In this document: positions 12,129 to 24,260 of the stretch, piece by piece | Numbering within the stretch: position 1 is the first letter of the stretch | How the letters are laid out: every line of letters starts with the position of its first letter | From: Aedes albopictus | Lineage: Eukaryota > Arthropoda > Insecta > Diptera > Culicidae | DNA: 64,000 nt | Direction: 5' to 3' | Assembly: GCF_035046485.1 (NCBI RefSeq) | Contig: NC_085137.1 | Coordinates: forward strand, 443,738,334-443,802,333 | The notes under the pieces: model-generated | Seen by the model: the letters and a program-made list of their open reading frames with translations, nothing else | Database searches by the model: none | Told to the model about the DNA's origin: nothing | Program-made: the position numbers and the translations under genes

Positions 12129-13104
12129 TTTTTTTTTTTTTTAAACACATTTACTGGAACTTTATTTAACTAGTCGAATTTTTACAAAAACACATTTACA
12201 AACAATTTAAAACAAACTCTAACGAATCAACGGAAAGATTGTTACTGGCATCTAAAATAAAATTTATGTATGCAATAAATATCTTTAGCGCCTGATACTT
12301 CCTTCTGCTGGCAACGTTTTCCAGTTCTGGAAACCGGAGGTCGTTGAATCTAATCCTCCTACCTAGAGTTGTTTCCAACCTTGGTCGAAGATGTCTCCAC
12401 AGGACATTTGTTTGCCGGCATGCGGTAAATTTATGCTCTAGATCGTCGATGCTGTTGGGGCATTGTTGACACATCGGGCTATCTGCTCGATTCTGGCGAT
12501 GCAGGAGTGAAGCGTGCGGAATTTTCCCGTTCACTACCAAGTAATACGTGGATTGTTCTATCGATGTGAGTCCCTTGGTTCTAATATTACTCCAGATCCT
12601 GGTCCAGTTGAGTCCAGGGTTTTCTTCAACAATTTTTGGAGTTTTTAGTTTTTCGCGATTGTAGTTGTGGAGAGTTGCTGTAGAAGGGTTTTCCTTGAGT
12701 TGCCGGGGAATGTAGGCAAGATCCTTGGCGAGAGCTTTCAAACACGGATAAAGTGCTGGAATCGCACTTATGTTTGGTGGGTTTTGCAGATGGTGGCTGA
12801 ATGACCTAGCGAAAGGTACATGTTGCTGATCTTTCAGAAACCTCGTGATGAGCAAAGCTTTGCATTTATGCATTGGAAGATGCAAATTTAGCCCACCCTT
12901 GTTTTTAGGCAGGGTGAGTTGTTCGATAGGGATCCTGAAGGAGTAACGTTCCCAGATGAAGCTTCCTATGTGCGATGTTAGCCGTGCCACGGCTTGATTT
13001 GGGATGCTGATTACATGGTTGAAGAAGTGGTCATTAACATAATTGTCATTATTGAAATTTCGAAAGCAGTTTCTTCGTTTTGAACGACTATTTGACATTT
13101 TCAC
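12129..13104 (-). pseudogene. 5'-truncated LINE ORF2 C-terminal fragment
   Basis: A 302-codon minus-strand frame (13104 to 12196) has no reverse-transcriptase catalytic motifs but looks like the C-terminal region of a non-LTR retrotransposon. It carries a thumb-like segment FIWERYSFRIPIEQLTLPKN followed by KGGLNLHLPMHKCKAL. Near the end is a zf-RVT-type cluster, CQQC then about 13 residues to H and C (LEHKFTAC). On the minus strand the stop is followed by an A tract (the 14 T at 12129-12142 on the plus strand), the usual 3' tail. The apparent Met start is only the truncation point. The clade (Jockey/CR1-like) is uncertain. The copy sits antisense to the host exon, inside the presumed intron, and its frame is still open, so it is fairly young. 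Confidence 0.7.
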
Positions 13105-13138
13105 TGCGAGAATTTAAGTTTCGGACATGAAAACTGCT

Positions 13139-13200
13139 TTCAATGGTATGTTTATATGATGATGGCTGAAAAATAGTAGACCGAAACGTAATAAATCGAC
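13139..13200 (+). repeat. GAAACG stem-loop module (diverged copy)
   Basis: ATGATGATGGCTGAAAAATA then GTAGACCGAAACG resembles the dispersed TGAARAA-stem-loop-CGAAACG module found elsewhere in the window; the stem is weak here. Confidence 0.35.
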
Positions 13201-13286
13201 GCTTCAGTGTGTAGCAATCACCGAAAAACATCAACAATCAACAAGTATACAATAAATTTAATTATTGGTATTCTAAGAAACTGTAA

Positions 13287-13505
13287 TAGGGTACTGGTTC
13301 CCTTATTAAGCATGTGGCTCCCATTTTCATCCTACGAAAATCAAAGGATTGAAGCGTTGTTTGTTTAGTTTCTAATTTTTGTATTTTTTGTTAGGAGTGA
13401 GCACGCATGAAAACAAAAAGAACGGAATCAATCGGTGCCGTAATCGCTTGATTTCGAATAGGATGAATATGGGAGCGTGAGATTACTGATGGAACACGTA
13501 CCCTA
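13287..13505. mobile_element. MITE with about 70-bp TIRs beginning TAGGGTAC
   Basis: The left end TAGGGTACTGGTTCC continues through GGCTCCCATTTTCATCCTA. The right end, read on the minus strand, is TAGGGTACGTGTTCC continuing through CGCTCCCATATTCATCCTA. The flanks share ACTGTA on both sides (280-285 and 506-511 region), a possible target duplication with one odd base. The element is non-coding and about 219 bp. Its termini resemble those of the larger foldback at 54276-55812, so the two may be related. Confidence 0.65.
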
Positions 13506-16500
13506 ACTGTACTAAAAAATCAATTCAGCTGTCTTGCGTCCATGCTGAGAAATTGTGATAGGCGTAAAGTTAGTAGTCGCATCTCGTAGGAGACCTGACT
13601 CTACTCAAAGGGGATAGCATTTGGGAATTAAGATGAGTTTTTGTCTAAGCCCAGAAAAAACTTTTTCTGTTGATTTTAAATTTTTTACAAATTTTCTCAG
13701 AATTTTGGTCGAAACTGCTATTATAGTGTATGACAATGTATTTAAGGAAACTCTCTGTAGATCTACAGAGAAACAACTACAAATATTTTCAAATGGAACT
13801 GCTCTGGGATCATTTGGGCAGGAGCACACATTTTGGGCATTCGCTGCTATGACTCAGTCAATTTTAAACCGATTAACTTGATTTTTGAGACACGATCAGA
13901 TACGAACAGTGTCTATTCATGTTCAAAATGTCAATTGTTAAAAATTGACTGAGTTATAGCAGCAAGTGCCCAAATGGTCTCAGACCCTATGCAACCTACT
14001 CCTAGAAGATTCCTAAAATAACATCTGGACGCTCGTGGTGGGTATTCTCCAGTAATATCTATATTGAATTTCCATGAAAAGTTTTGAAAGGATTTTTGAA
14101 CTCAGCTTCAATTATTTAAATAGTATTTGAAGCTGATAGTCCAGGAAAACTTTAAGGAAGTGTCCAATGACAAAATATCTTGATTGAGTTGTCTACAAAT
14201 TTTGAAAAATGCATCGCCAGAACGTTTTTCACTTATTTTTTTATTTTTTTGTAATTTTTTTTAGCAAAATCGCTGTAGGAATCTACAGAGCGTTCTTGGA
14301 GAAATATCTGTCAACATCCGTCACAGAAAAGACATTCTAAAGAGTACAGGAAAATCCATAGAATCTCTAAAATATAAAACTCTTTAAACGAAAACTTTTA
14401 TGAAACGGAAGCGAGTTCCTTAAATATTTTCTGTAGATTTTGCCTAATACAAAACTTCAAGAAATATGCTTAAATTAGCTAACCTCAAGTTTGTATAAGA
14501 CACTGTTGAGGAAAACTCCAGTGGGACATTTGTGAAACAATTCTTATGAAAAAATCCTCCTGGGAACACTGAAGGTATGTCTTGACAGGATGTCCATTGC
14601 CTGCATAACTTGGGAAACTGGGAATCCTCAGGGAAATTATTTTACAGAGAAACATTTGGAATACTCGGGGATATCTTGAGTACTAAGGAAAATTTGGTGT
14701 TTATTAAAAAAAAACTTACTATAAGGAGACTTTGAGCACAGAGAACAAACATCCAAGTCCTGTTCTGAAACTGTGTAAGGAATTTAACGGAATTTAAGGA
14801 ATTTGAAATGGCAACACAAGTGGCAATTTCGTAGCGGCGCTGGTATCGCAAAGTTCCCATGCCGTTGTCAGTGGTAGATATGGAACTTACCTAGATATGT
14901 ATACTCACCACTGATTGTGGCAACTTGCTGTGTGATGGCGCTAGTATTGTAGAACGCTAAAAACATTTGAGATCTAACACAGCTAACACAGAGGGTTTTG
15001 TCTGTCAAATTTTCTGAGGCTTTGCCGTATAGTTCAGTTTAATAGGGAATATATTGAGATCAACTTTGGATAAAAAAGGCCGAAAAAGCATAAGCTCCGC
15101 AACCTCTGGTATTTAAAAAGTATAAAATATTTAGTTCCTAAAAATAATCTTAATTCATTTATGAAATACTTGTTTCAATGATTAAAATGTAGAAAAATAT
15201 GCTGGGAAATTTCTGATTATGTACTAATTAACAAAAATCCTGAAAATATTTACGATGGAGCCCTGGATGATTACCAAAAATAATTTGAATTGGATTATCA
15301 GATTACATTCGTACTGACGAAATTTCAATAGAATTTTCTGGCGGAATTGTTTACTGTTACGATTTTAGGGAAATTTCAAGCAGTATTTTTGGCGAATTCT
15401 CGAGGCGAAATGTAGTGTTTTTGAAAACAATTTCGTGGAATTTTTAAACGCATTTCAGAGAAACATTTGATGTTATTATATTTTTTTTTATTCTAGAGGG
15501 AATCTGGAAAGAATTGTGCCAAATTTGGCTGCATTAGTGTCATTTTTAAGTGTCCAAGTTCCTGTCGTAATTTTCTAAGACAGGGAAGTTCTTGTTATAA
15601 ATCTAATTACAGAAAAATTATAGAAATCTGTCTAAAATCTCAAGAGGGAATTTTAAACGAGACATTTTTGGAGGAACTACTGTTTGAATTTCTGTAAGAC
15701 TTTTTTGGGGGTTTTGAGTGTTTGGATGTCTCCACTCGAAGGATTTTATGGAGGAAATGTCAAATCAATTTCTAACCATTATTTTTGAAAGAATTCTGAC
15801 AGAATATGGTGCTACTCCTTCAGTTTGATTTTCTTTTTTTCTTTAATTTCAAATTTTAGAAGTTTCCCGTGAAACTTTCTACTGTATTCATAAAGTAATT
15901 TCTATACAGTTTTAAAATTGAAAAAACGATAATATACTTACGCTCGTTGTTTTAAAATGTGAACTCATTCAAAAATTTAAGAATGTCTAAATTCCAGTCT
16001 GCATGAAAAACTCAGGGAATTCTATTTAGGTTTATGATTGGCACCCTGCTTGGAGTTCCTGGAAAAATACCTGAACACCTACAGCAGAACCCTCCCTCGC
16101 AGTTACGACTACCTGAAGAGATCCCCACTGGAGAAACGGGTACTACCAAACTTTCCTTTACTACCAAATTCTCGAAGAACAATGTTGATTTTTCAAGATT
16201 TTCTTCAGCAAGATAGTTCAAAAATCCTTCCAGACGCTTTTCTATGGGTTTCTCCAGGAATTCCTCCTTGCGAAAACTTAGCAAGTAGTTAAAATTCTCA
16301 AATCTAAACTTTATTGACAATTCGACTGTTGATATTTACTTTTGGATGTTATGGTTTTATGTCTTGGGAGACATAACAGACAACACAGAAACGGATTCTT
16401 AAGTTTTTATCCGACGTTTCGATCACATTTATCGTGCCTTTTTCATGGAACCAGTGAACAATAATTCGTTTTGTTGTGTTTTTGATTGTTGTGTGTACGT

Positions 16501-17132
16501 ACACACAATATGAAAAAAGGAATACCACCTGTAATTTACCACGCAATTCCTGCAAAGAATCCCCATGATTTTTCTCTAAAGATCTCACTAGCAATTTTTG
16601 CAGGGATTTACATGTATTTTTCTGTAAACTTCCTCCAAAATCCCCTCAACAGGTTTTGCCGGGGGGTTTTCCGAAAATGATATAGTGATTCCTTGGAGAA
16701 ATTTCTCTGGAAATTCAACCGGTAATTTGGACAGATTGTCATCGGAGCTTCTCAAGTAGCTTCTGATGGCAGGATTGCTTCACGGATTCCTTAGATATAT
16801 TTGTTGAACAATTCCTGAAAAACATTTTTTTTTCTGAACTTGTACTCTTCAAAACATAATTAAAGTCACTTATCATATCCGTAATAGTTATCTTGAAATA
16901 ATTGTTACATATTTTCTTTAAAAAATATGTTGAGGAGATTCAAGCAATTTGAAGGAATTTCGGGGATCCATGAATCCCAGAATTTCTGAAGAAGACCCTT
17001 ATTGATTTCTTAAAATTTCTATGTAATTTCTAAAAATACTCGGTATATAAGGTGAAGTATAGTTAATCCGCTGTTAGAATATCGTGATTCTCGTGGATTT
17101 TACTAAAGATTTTGTTTATTTTTTTAAATGTG
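13506..17132. other. AT-rich presumed intron with decayed repeat fragments
   Basis: No gene seen. Scattered, highly decayed AATTCC-type units occur throughout. A patch at 14590-14700 is the inverted relative of 5820-5930. A GAAACG module lies on the minus strand at 16375-16450. The many short frames look random. Confidence 0.45.
16375..16450 (-). repeat. GAAACGTCGG stem-loop module
   Basis: On the minus strand: CATGAAAAAGGCACGATAAA, then TGTGATCGAAACGTCGGATA. It has the family layout of an A-rich TGAAAAA box, a weak stem-loop, then CGAAACGTCGG. Confidence 0.5.
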
Positions 17133-17155
17133 TATTTTAACTTAAAGCTTATTCT

Positions 17156-17263
17156 GACGGGCTTGGTGGTCTAGTGGCTACCGCTTCTGATTCGTATGCA
17201 GAAGGTCATGGGTTCAATCCCTGGCCCGTCCCTTTTCATCCTACTTTGTATCTTTCTATCCAC

Positions 17264-17317
<54 letters not shown>

Positions 17318-17889
17318 ACATATACAACTCATGTATATTCATATGTTCATAGCCATCGCTAGAACCAGAAACGAATTGGAAAAAAGTCGTTTCTCTCCCT
17401 TCCAATTTCCACTCACAGCACAGTGTATATAACGCCTACAAGTTATGCAACCAAAGCGTGCTGTGCCGCTTGACCTTATTCACCTCATTCACCAACACAA
17501 TCTATCACCTTACGAACACTATAAATAACCCCCTATCCATGGATCGCATCACCGACCCAACGGTGACTCCCAGATCTCCCATCCTTTCCGTCTAACAAAT
17601 ACCCCAGTCCGTGCTGGATGTGGGGATGCAGAGGTGATCTCGGTCTTTAGTAGCAACAACCAGCACACTCTAGCATTCCTTTCCCTTCCCAACTGACTAT
17701 AAGGACGTGGCCGGCGCCGGTATTGATCCAAAATGTATGAGCTGCTAGAATTGCACTTTGAGAATAAGTGGAGTGTCCCAGCCCTTATTGATTTGGATCT
17801 CAGTGCAATTGATACCAGCTCAGATCAATAACGGAGTAACAACCATTGACATGTATAGTCAGATTTGATAGTTAGTTTTTTGATAGTTT
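17156..17889 (+). mobile_element. 734-bp tRNA-headed SINE-like retroposon with 23-bp target duplication
   Basis: The element begins exactly at a tRNA-like head: GACGGGC pairs with GCCCGTC to give a perfect 7-bp acceptor stem, with A box TGGTCTAGTGG and B box GGTTCAATCCC. The anticodon arm has an oversized loop (9 or more bases), so it is not a working tRNA. A TC microsatellite and a body of about 570 bp follow; the 3' end carries short TGATAGTT repeats. A 23-bp direct repeat (17133-17155 and 17890-17912, containing TTTTAACTTAAAGC) flanks it exactly, proving a single insertion made by target-primed reverse transcription. The body contains no long open frame. At 734 bp it is long for a SINE. 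I do not recognise the family name. Confidence 0.8.
17264..17312 (+). repeat. (TC)n microsatellite inside the SINE
   Basis: Uninterrupted CT/TC dinucleotides of about 48 bp directly after the tRNA-like head. Confidence 0.95.
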
Positions 17890-17912
17890 TATTTTAACTT
17901 AAAGCTTATTCT

Positions 17913-19040
17913 ACACTCCACAAAGAATTTGTCACTCACGTGAGGTTGTCCTTGCTTGTGGGAATGTGCCTGCAAGAACTGCTAGCGAAAGTTGTGAAGA
18001 AGGATTCCTGGATAATCTTTGCAAACATTCATAAATAAGCTGCTGGAGTTATCTCGGAGAAATTCCCTTAAAATCCGGAAAAATCCCAGAAGGAATTTCA
18101 AACTAACTTGCTGTGGATAATCTTATGTGGATTCCAGTAAGTTAATCTAGATAAATTAAATAAATTAAACATTGTCCTTCGAGAATTTCCTTAGAGGTTA
18201 CTTAGGTATGATTTCAGAAATTTGCTCCAGCTATTCTTTGTGGAGGATGTCGATCTAAAAATTCTTGATAGAATGTCTCACTGGAATTTTTGAAGCATTT
18301 GCCAAAAATTTCTGAAAATAATGTTATTAGAATTCATCTAGACCTAGAGTATAATGCTCATTTTTAAAATTCTTTCAAATATTTAATTTCAAGTATTTTT
18401 TTTTCAAAAATATTCTGAAAGTCTTCAATAAACTCGTGCCCGTTTTATTTTGGCTTAACAAGAGATGCCTCTATGTGTTTTGCCAGTTTCTTTCTAAACC
18501 TCACCTCGTTTTTCTTGAAGTTTTTCCTCGAATCCACTTTTTTTAATCACGTTTCTCTTCGGGCAGATTCTATCATGTGCAAGAACGCCAACAATTTAGT
18601 TTGGTATCCTGTAAGCAATATTTCTGAAAAATAAATCAACGAAAGTTCGTTTAGGAATTTAATTACAGCTACAGTTGGCTCTAGCTACTACGACAATAGA
18701 AGTTTTCTCAAGTATTATAACGGTTTAACTCCACTGTGATGTATTATTACATGCCCGATTAACAGAGTGAAGAACAGCGAAGTAATTAATTGATTGTTGC
18801 TAGAAATAAAATAAATTGTACAGCAAAATTCAACTGTACTTTGTCAAATTGTCACTCTATAGGCAAAGCCGCGTAAAATTCAAGAAAATAACGAAATCCC
18901 CAAAATTTCTAGAATACGCGTAACTGTGACAACCTTAAGGTCGACCTTGATATGATGGAATTCAACAATTATTACACTGGGGATTCAAACATTGTTTTTA
19001 TCTGAGGTATACGAAAAATAATTCGAACGATTTTATTTGA
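17913..19040. other. AT-rich presumed intron
   Basis: Decayed AATTCC-type fragments at 18000-18300; otherwise nothing recognised. Confidence 0.4.
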
Positions 19041-19044
19041 TTTT

Positions 19045-19260
19045 GCCTAAAGTTTCGACTATATTTTTGGTCTTCTTCAGGGTGGTAGTTTTATCTGGGA
19101 AATTTGACTAAGAACGATAATTTTGATTAACCCTTTGAAGAAGACCAAAAAAGTGGTCGAAACGTTGGATGAACTCAAATAATAACGTTTGGTTTCCTCG
19201 AGACTACCTAGCCGTTTCTCTAGAGAGACCCGGACACATTCAGTCAAACTCTACCAACTT
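19045..19260 (+). repeat. inverted pair of GAAACGTTGG modules
   Basis: The left arm (minus strand: CCCTGAAGAAGACC, then a loop, then GTCGAAAC) and the right arm (TTTGAAGAAGACC, loop, GGTCGAAACGTTGG at about 19133-19165) face each other about 60 bp apart. The sequence after the right module (CAAATAATAACG, TCGAGACTACC, GTCAAACTCTACC) aligns with the arm of the perfect palindrome at 23347-23530, so both belong to one family. Confidence 0.6.
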
Positions 19261-19785
19261 ACAAAAAAAAAGATTTCAAGAATTGAACCGTAGGATAGTC
19301 AGATTGACCCAAGATAGCAGTCATAAGGCGGCATGGAGTCCGGTCAGTTTTCAAAGCAATGGCTTATGCGCCACCTCGTAGGAGGACTATTAGTCGTGTT
19401 CTACGCTCGGCAAGATACTGACCGACGAGGTCAGTTCCAAATACTCAACAGTGCGTAGGAAGAAGTAAGGAGACCTCAAAAGTATAACGTAATGGAAAAT
19501 GTATTCCTCGAAGATTGGTAAATATGATTGATTATGTGCCATTCAGCAGTGTTACTAATTACTGCTGTTATAAGTGCAGATCCGAAGATTCAAGCGTTAA
19601 CCTAAGGTACTTTTGCTGACCTGAAGCTCTTCAAGTAATTCTGAAATGGCTTTGAATTTCCAAGAGTATCACGAATCTCGATTGACTATGCCATGTTTAC
19701 GTTTACAATAAAAACAACTTTTGTTGCGGTTGTAGATATCAAGTACACCTGTCCCAACTGGAACGAACCCTGCTCTTCTGTTTAG

Positions 19786-19868
19786 TGTTCTATGAGCATT
19801 TTTACAGTTTTTAACTGAGAGCTTCTTCTGCAAAAGACGCCTTTACAGCTGTGGCTATATGGACCCTT
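19786..19868 (-). repeat. Feilai-like SINE remnant (minus strand)
   Basis: ACAGTTTTTAACTGAGAGCT followed by TCTTCTGCAAAAG is the inverse of the Feilai body; a fused GGCTATATGGACCC piece resembles the inverted head with the middle deleted. Confidence 0.6.
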
Positions 19869-19999
19869 AGAGTAATGTCCAAAGCTGTATGTATGCAATA
19901 ATTGCTAACCCACATTCATTGGATTAATAAAACAAGATACAACCTGTCCCTTCGTGTTCAAAACTTATTAACATTTCCAGAGATACTACACACTCATCA

Positions 20000-21100
20000 T
20001 CCCCCATATTGAATCAATCGTATTTGACGAAGAACACTATCCGCCAGCAAAAACTCGACTACCACCGTGCCAAACTTTCTCTTTCTTTGAATTTTATACG
20101 CATATCAAAAACACATCATCCCAAAACCGAGCACCACCAAGACGAGTCATTCTCCATCGCACAAATCATTGCGAGCTTTGACTCTGACTGTGACTGTTTC
20201 TCCCTGCTAGAAGGAGACAGAGCACAACACACACCGCACCGGAAAGATCATAGTTCAAACGAACATCCGGGCATGAGTATATGGGTTGGTAACTCATCCT
20301 CTTCCGTCGCGTCGCGTCGCTCCGCATGCTATGCGGGATTGACCTTTTCGAAATCGAAAGCTTAAGAGAGATATGTCACCATCGCTTGAGCATCGGCAAC
20401 GTCCTAGCGGATTAATCATCCCCATCGTCATCCTCAAGCTAGTCCTCAAGTTTTATTCATGGGAAAGGTTGTGGTCGTCGTTGTTTAGATTCACACAACG
20501 CAACAACAACGGACGCGGGCGCGACGGAAGCAAAGCATTTTCGCAACCACAACCGAAAACCGGTTCGTCGCTTCGCTACGCACCCAGCTCTTTTCCACGG
20601 ATGGACGTCATTTATTTTGGGATGATGGCAATAATGGCTCCACCATCCGATCCATGCGATTGTGATTGTGAGTGTGTGCGTAAATTTTCGGACCTGCGCC
20701 CAAGGTCCGAAGCTCCAAAGGTATGGGCCTCCGCCCGACCGACGGACCGACCAACCAACCAACCATGGGGCACTTTCTCTGTCTCTATGTTTCTTCTGGC
20801 GGCGTGGCCTGGCCGTTGTGTGACTGCGTTCGAGAGGCAGGCGGTTTAAATTTAATATTAATTAGGTGGGCGCGATTTTTTGCGTCTAGGTATTCGCTGG
20901 CGCTACACACTGGAATGGTGTGGTCCCGGTTTTTTTTGTAGATAGAGAGATTTCGGCGGTCCACTGTGTCTATGCCTACGATTTTTTTGGCGAACCACTT
21001 GCGTGTACGCACTTACGGCGGTGCTCCACGTGTTGGGTGAAACAAGACGGGGCATGAGTAGCGACGTCGAAATTGCTGATTCATTCAATGGGAATCTGTT
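20000..21100. promoter_or_regulatory. CpG-rich island in presumed intron
   Basis: About 1.1 kb of higher GC, non-repetitive sequence with simple GTCGC repeats near 20308. Frames of 100-158 codons exist on both strands but overlap, and they are low in recognisable content. A minus-strand CC|GTAAGTGCG near 21010 could be a splice donor. It may be a cis-regulatory block or a non-coding first exon; there is no direct proof. Confidence 0.35.
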
Positions 21101-21439
21101 GTGAAATGTGAGAAGTTGCTTGATTTGGAAATATCAACTTGATTAGGGGAAATTGTGTTCAGGTATGTCGTCAGATTCGATGTCTGATGACACAAGTAAG
21201 CTCAGTTTTTGAAAGGAAATCAGTTTTTCAATTTACCTGACGTCTCTACTAGACAGAGATAGCCTTTTTCCGGATAGCTGTGTCATGACAGAAATGTTAT
21301 CTCGCTGTTTGCAAGGAGAGCAGCGGCGTTGTAACGTTTTCTCTTTCAACATGTCAAAGTTATCCATCTCTCGTTGAACCGGCATGGATAAAAGTCTATC
21401 TTTTTTTAGTTCATCAACCACTTAACCTAATTTACAGCT

Positions 21440-21767
21440 CTTTTTTCCATAAGGACACTGCGTGAGCGATTCTGGTTGCCTTTGTGCTGCTGTCACTTTT
21501 CTACCCTGTCCATGGTAGAATGATGAGCACGAGGGTGTTGATGTGTGGTTCTTATCCCTTTTCCAGTCCGATTGGGGGTCCATTATGAGTTGCCGTTAGC
21601 CGATATCCAAGTTTCCGGGTCCGTTAGAGCATATGCTCAGAAGAGGGTCAGGTGTCAGCCGCTCTAAGGAAGAAAAGCAACTGACGAAAAATTGTTAGTG
21701 TCGGAGGTGGGATCAAACCCATGACCATCCACTTGAACGTGTGACCACTTCGCCACGGGCCCCGACA
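21440..21767 (-). mobile_element. tRNA-headed SINE (minus strand)
   Basis: On the minus strand GTCGGGGCCCGTGGCGAAGT begins a tRNA-like head with A box TGGCGAAGTGGTC and B box GGGTTTGATCCC, closing with CTCCGAC. The body runs to a short A tract near 21440. The boxes and head are clear; the 3' end is tentative. Confidence 0.6.
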
Positions 21768-22250
21768 ATGTGACAGGTTGCATCTTGCTTTGTTCAAGAA
21801 ATGTACTTTGGCAGAAATTTCAGAGATGCAATTCCAGACATTCAACTATTTAGAGTTTATATGATCGTATGTTGTGTAACCGTGATAATGTGTGCCTTCG
21901 TTATGATCAAAAACAAGTTATAACGAATCCATTTAACTGTTGAGACATTCCAGGTCAGACCAAATACCCTAAAGCTAGAATCTTCAAGTGTACACTAGAG
22001 TCTTCACTTATAACAGCAGCCATTTTCTACAGCTCAGAGAACTGTCAAAATCATGCCTACAAAACTTGTTCTAAGATCAATTGATCATTCATTGTTTTCT
22101 ACTGTTGAAACAATTTGAGTAGTTTAGACTGTCCCGATCGTTGGATCACTTGGAATCTCAAGAGTCATTTCGAAATACTTTTACAGTCTTCATTATTAAC
22201 AATTCTGAATTTCAAATTTATTCTTGAGAAGAGCTTTTCAGTGCAAAAAA
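21768..22250. other. presumed intron, nothing recognised
   Basis: AT-rich, no gene or clear repeat ends. Confidence 0.4.
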
Positions 22251-23334
22251 ACTGAACCTCCTAGAAGGCATTGAAAAATACTTCCTAGAAAAAAATATGA
22301 GAATCTTTTGGAGGAATTTAAGGAAAACTTCCGGAAGGATTCTCTTACAAAATCCCCGAAGAGATTTCTAAACGACACTTTCTAAGAATTTCTAAAGTTA
22401 AACTTGCAAGAATCCGAGCAGAAACTACCCAGTGGTGTCATTGAGGTAACTTCAAGTTACGACCAGCTCTTGAGAACAAAATAACATTTTTTTTAACTGC
22501 CAGCATGAGTGCCCTTGCAAATACAAGAAAAAATATAGAAATATATATCTTTTTCGTTTTTTCGTTTCCATACATGTTAGAAAATAGCTTCCCAGTTAAA
22601 TTGAGAATTATTTTTACCCTACGGGGTGTAAGAAAATCGCCTATGTGGTTAAGTAATTCCTTCAGAAATTCTTTATAAGATGCTCATTCAGAAACTCTTC
22701 TAAAGATTTATTAGGAAAACTATGCAAAGATTCCTCCAGTGATTCCTTACGAACATCTTCGCAATGGCTTCCATGAATTTCTTTTGAAAGATTTTCTAGG
22801 ACATCTGGGGATTGATTTATAAATTTCTCTCGAAGTTCTCCCAGAAATTTCTCTAAGAAATTTTCCTCAGAAATTGTTCCATAGATCTATTCCTTTTGAA
22901 ATTAATACGGGAATTCACACACGGAATTATTCAGAAATGCTTCAAGCGATTTTTTTTTCAGAAAGTTGAACCAAAACTGTCTCCAAGTATTTCTTTAAAA
23001 AATCTTCTCAGACTCCTTCATATATTTTCCAAAGTTTTCTTTCAGAAAGACTTCATGGGATTCCTTAAGAATTCCCTCAAGAATTCCCCCAGAAATTTCT
23101 CCATGAATTCTTTGACATAGATTTTTATGGGTTCCTTCTGAACCTCCATGATGGATAACTTTAGAAGTATTTTAAATCTTTCAGATTCCTTTCAAAACAA
23201 TGATTTCTTTATAAATTCTTTCATTTTTTATATAAATATCTTTCAAGTGGTTTCTTCAGAAAGGTTTCCAGAGATACCTTCAGAACTTCTAACAGTTATT
23301 CCTTCCAAGAAGTCCACCAGAGATTTGTTCAAGA
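22250..23334. repeat. degenerate AATTCC-type minisatellite
   Basis: Diverged units such as TTCTCCAGAAATTTCTTCAG; frames within give repetitive Phe/Ser/Leu peptides. It is interrupted at 23335 by the palindrome insertion. Confidence 0.65.
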
Positions 23335-23573
23335 GTTGCTTTAGGTATAGAGCTACTTCGGCACTGCAGTCTTGGGGAATTAAAACGATAGTTTTAGATT
23401 TTTCCCAACGTTTCGACTCGTATTAGAGTCTTCTTCAGGGGAAGAAGACTCTAATACGAGTCGAAACGTTGGGAAAAATCTAAAACTATCGTTTTAATTC
23501 CCCAAGACTGCAGTGCCGAAGTAGCTCTATAGATCGTAACAGTCGAACTCTCCTTATCCGTTGCTTTAGGTAT
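23335..23573. mobile_element. perfect 90-bp palindrome with 14-bp target duplication
   Basis: The arms 23347-23436 and 23441-23530 are exact reverse complements around a 4-base centre (AGGG). Each arm ends in the stem-loop module GAAGAAGACTC, TAATAC, GAGTCGAAACGTTGGG. The copy is flanked by GTTGCTTTAGGTAT at 23335-23348 and 23560-23573, a 14-bp direct repeat, so the palindrome plus a single-copy tail of about 30 bp (to 23559) is one insertion. No base has changed between the arms, so the copy is young or maintained by conversion. The layout is unlike an ordinary TIR MITE and more like an inverted dimer of a small retroelement. Confidence 0.85.
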
Positions 23574-23960
23574 TCAGCTGAAAATTCCCACAGGAATATG
23601 TTCAGGAGTTTCTGTGTGGATTCATTCAGAAAATCATGCATGAATTTCTCCAGAGATTCTTGCCTTATTTCTTTCAGTGGTTCAGGCGAGAATTCGTCTA
23701 GAGATTCCTGCAGGAGTTCAAGCAGACTCTTTCAGACTTCTCTTTCATACATTCCTCCATGCATTTCTTCAGGTATTTCTCTGGCATTTCCTGTAAAGAG
23801 AACTCTTAGAATTTCTCAATGGATTTTTCATGAATTTTATTGAGAAATACCTGCTAGGAAATTGAACAAGATCTCCTTTAGAAATATCTCAGGTGTTTTT
23901 TTTCCTAGGGATCTTTACAGAAGACAGGTCTGTCATTTCTAAGTATTTCTGCAGATTTTT
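23574..23960. repeat. degenerate AATTCC-type minisatellite
   Basis: Continuation of the array split by the palindrome insertion. Confidence 0.6.
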
Positions 23961-23974
23961 TTTTCAAAAATACG

Positions 23975-24260
23975 GTCACAGATTATTTGGCCGAATCATG
24001 ATCAAAAGAATTCAGAAAAAGTTTTCGACATTCTAACTGCCAATATGATCATCAGAAATATTTCCTTCTTTTAACCATAGGCTATTCTTTCTAGTATTGA
24101 TATTCCGGGATGTGTTGGCGTCGAAACTGATTTTTCTTTCTTTGAATCACAGGTTGTTCTTTCGAGTTTTACTGAGGCAGGGAACAGTGGCATGGTCACT
24201 TAAGTTCTTTATTCATTTTTCGGCCAAACGGCATTCGGCCAAATGGCCCGGAAGCGTCAC
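23975..24260. repeat. MITE-like element with ATTTGGCCGAAT ends
   Basis: TTATTTGGCCGAATCATGAT on the left faces GGCATTCGGCCAAATGGC on the right, the latter doubled as TTCGGCCAAACGGC. Facing GGCCGAA motifs indicate a small TIR element; the exact ends are unknown. Confidence 0.5.

Noticed and set aside
17156..17232. possible functional tRNA gene
   Set aside because: The acceptor stem is perfect, but the anticodon loop is too long and the T arm has a mismatch. It is the head of a longer retroposon with target duplications.
21698..21767. possible minus-strand tRNA gene
   Set aside because: The A and B boxes are present, but the cloverleaf is poor and a SINE body follows directly.
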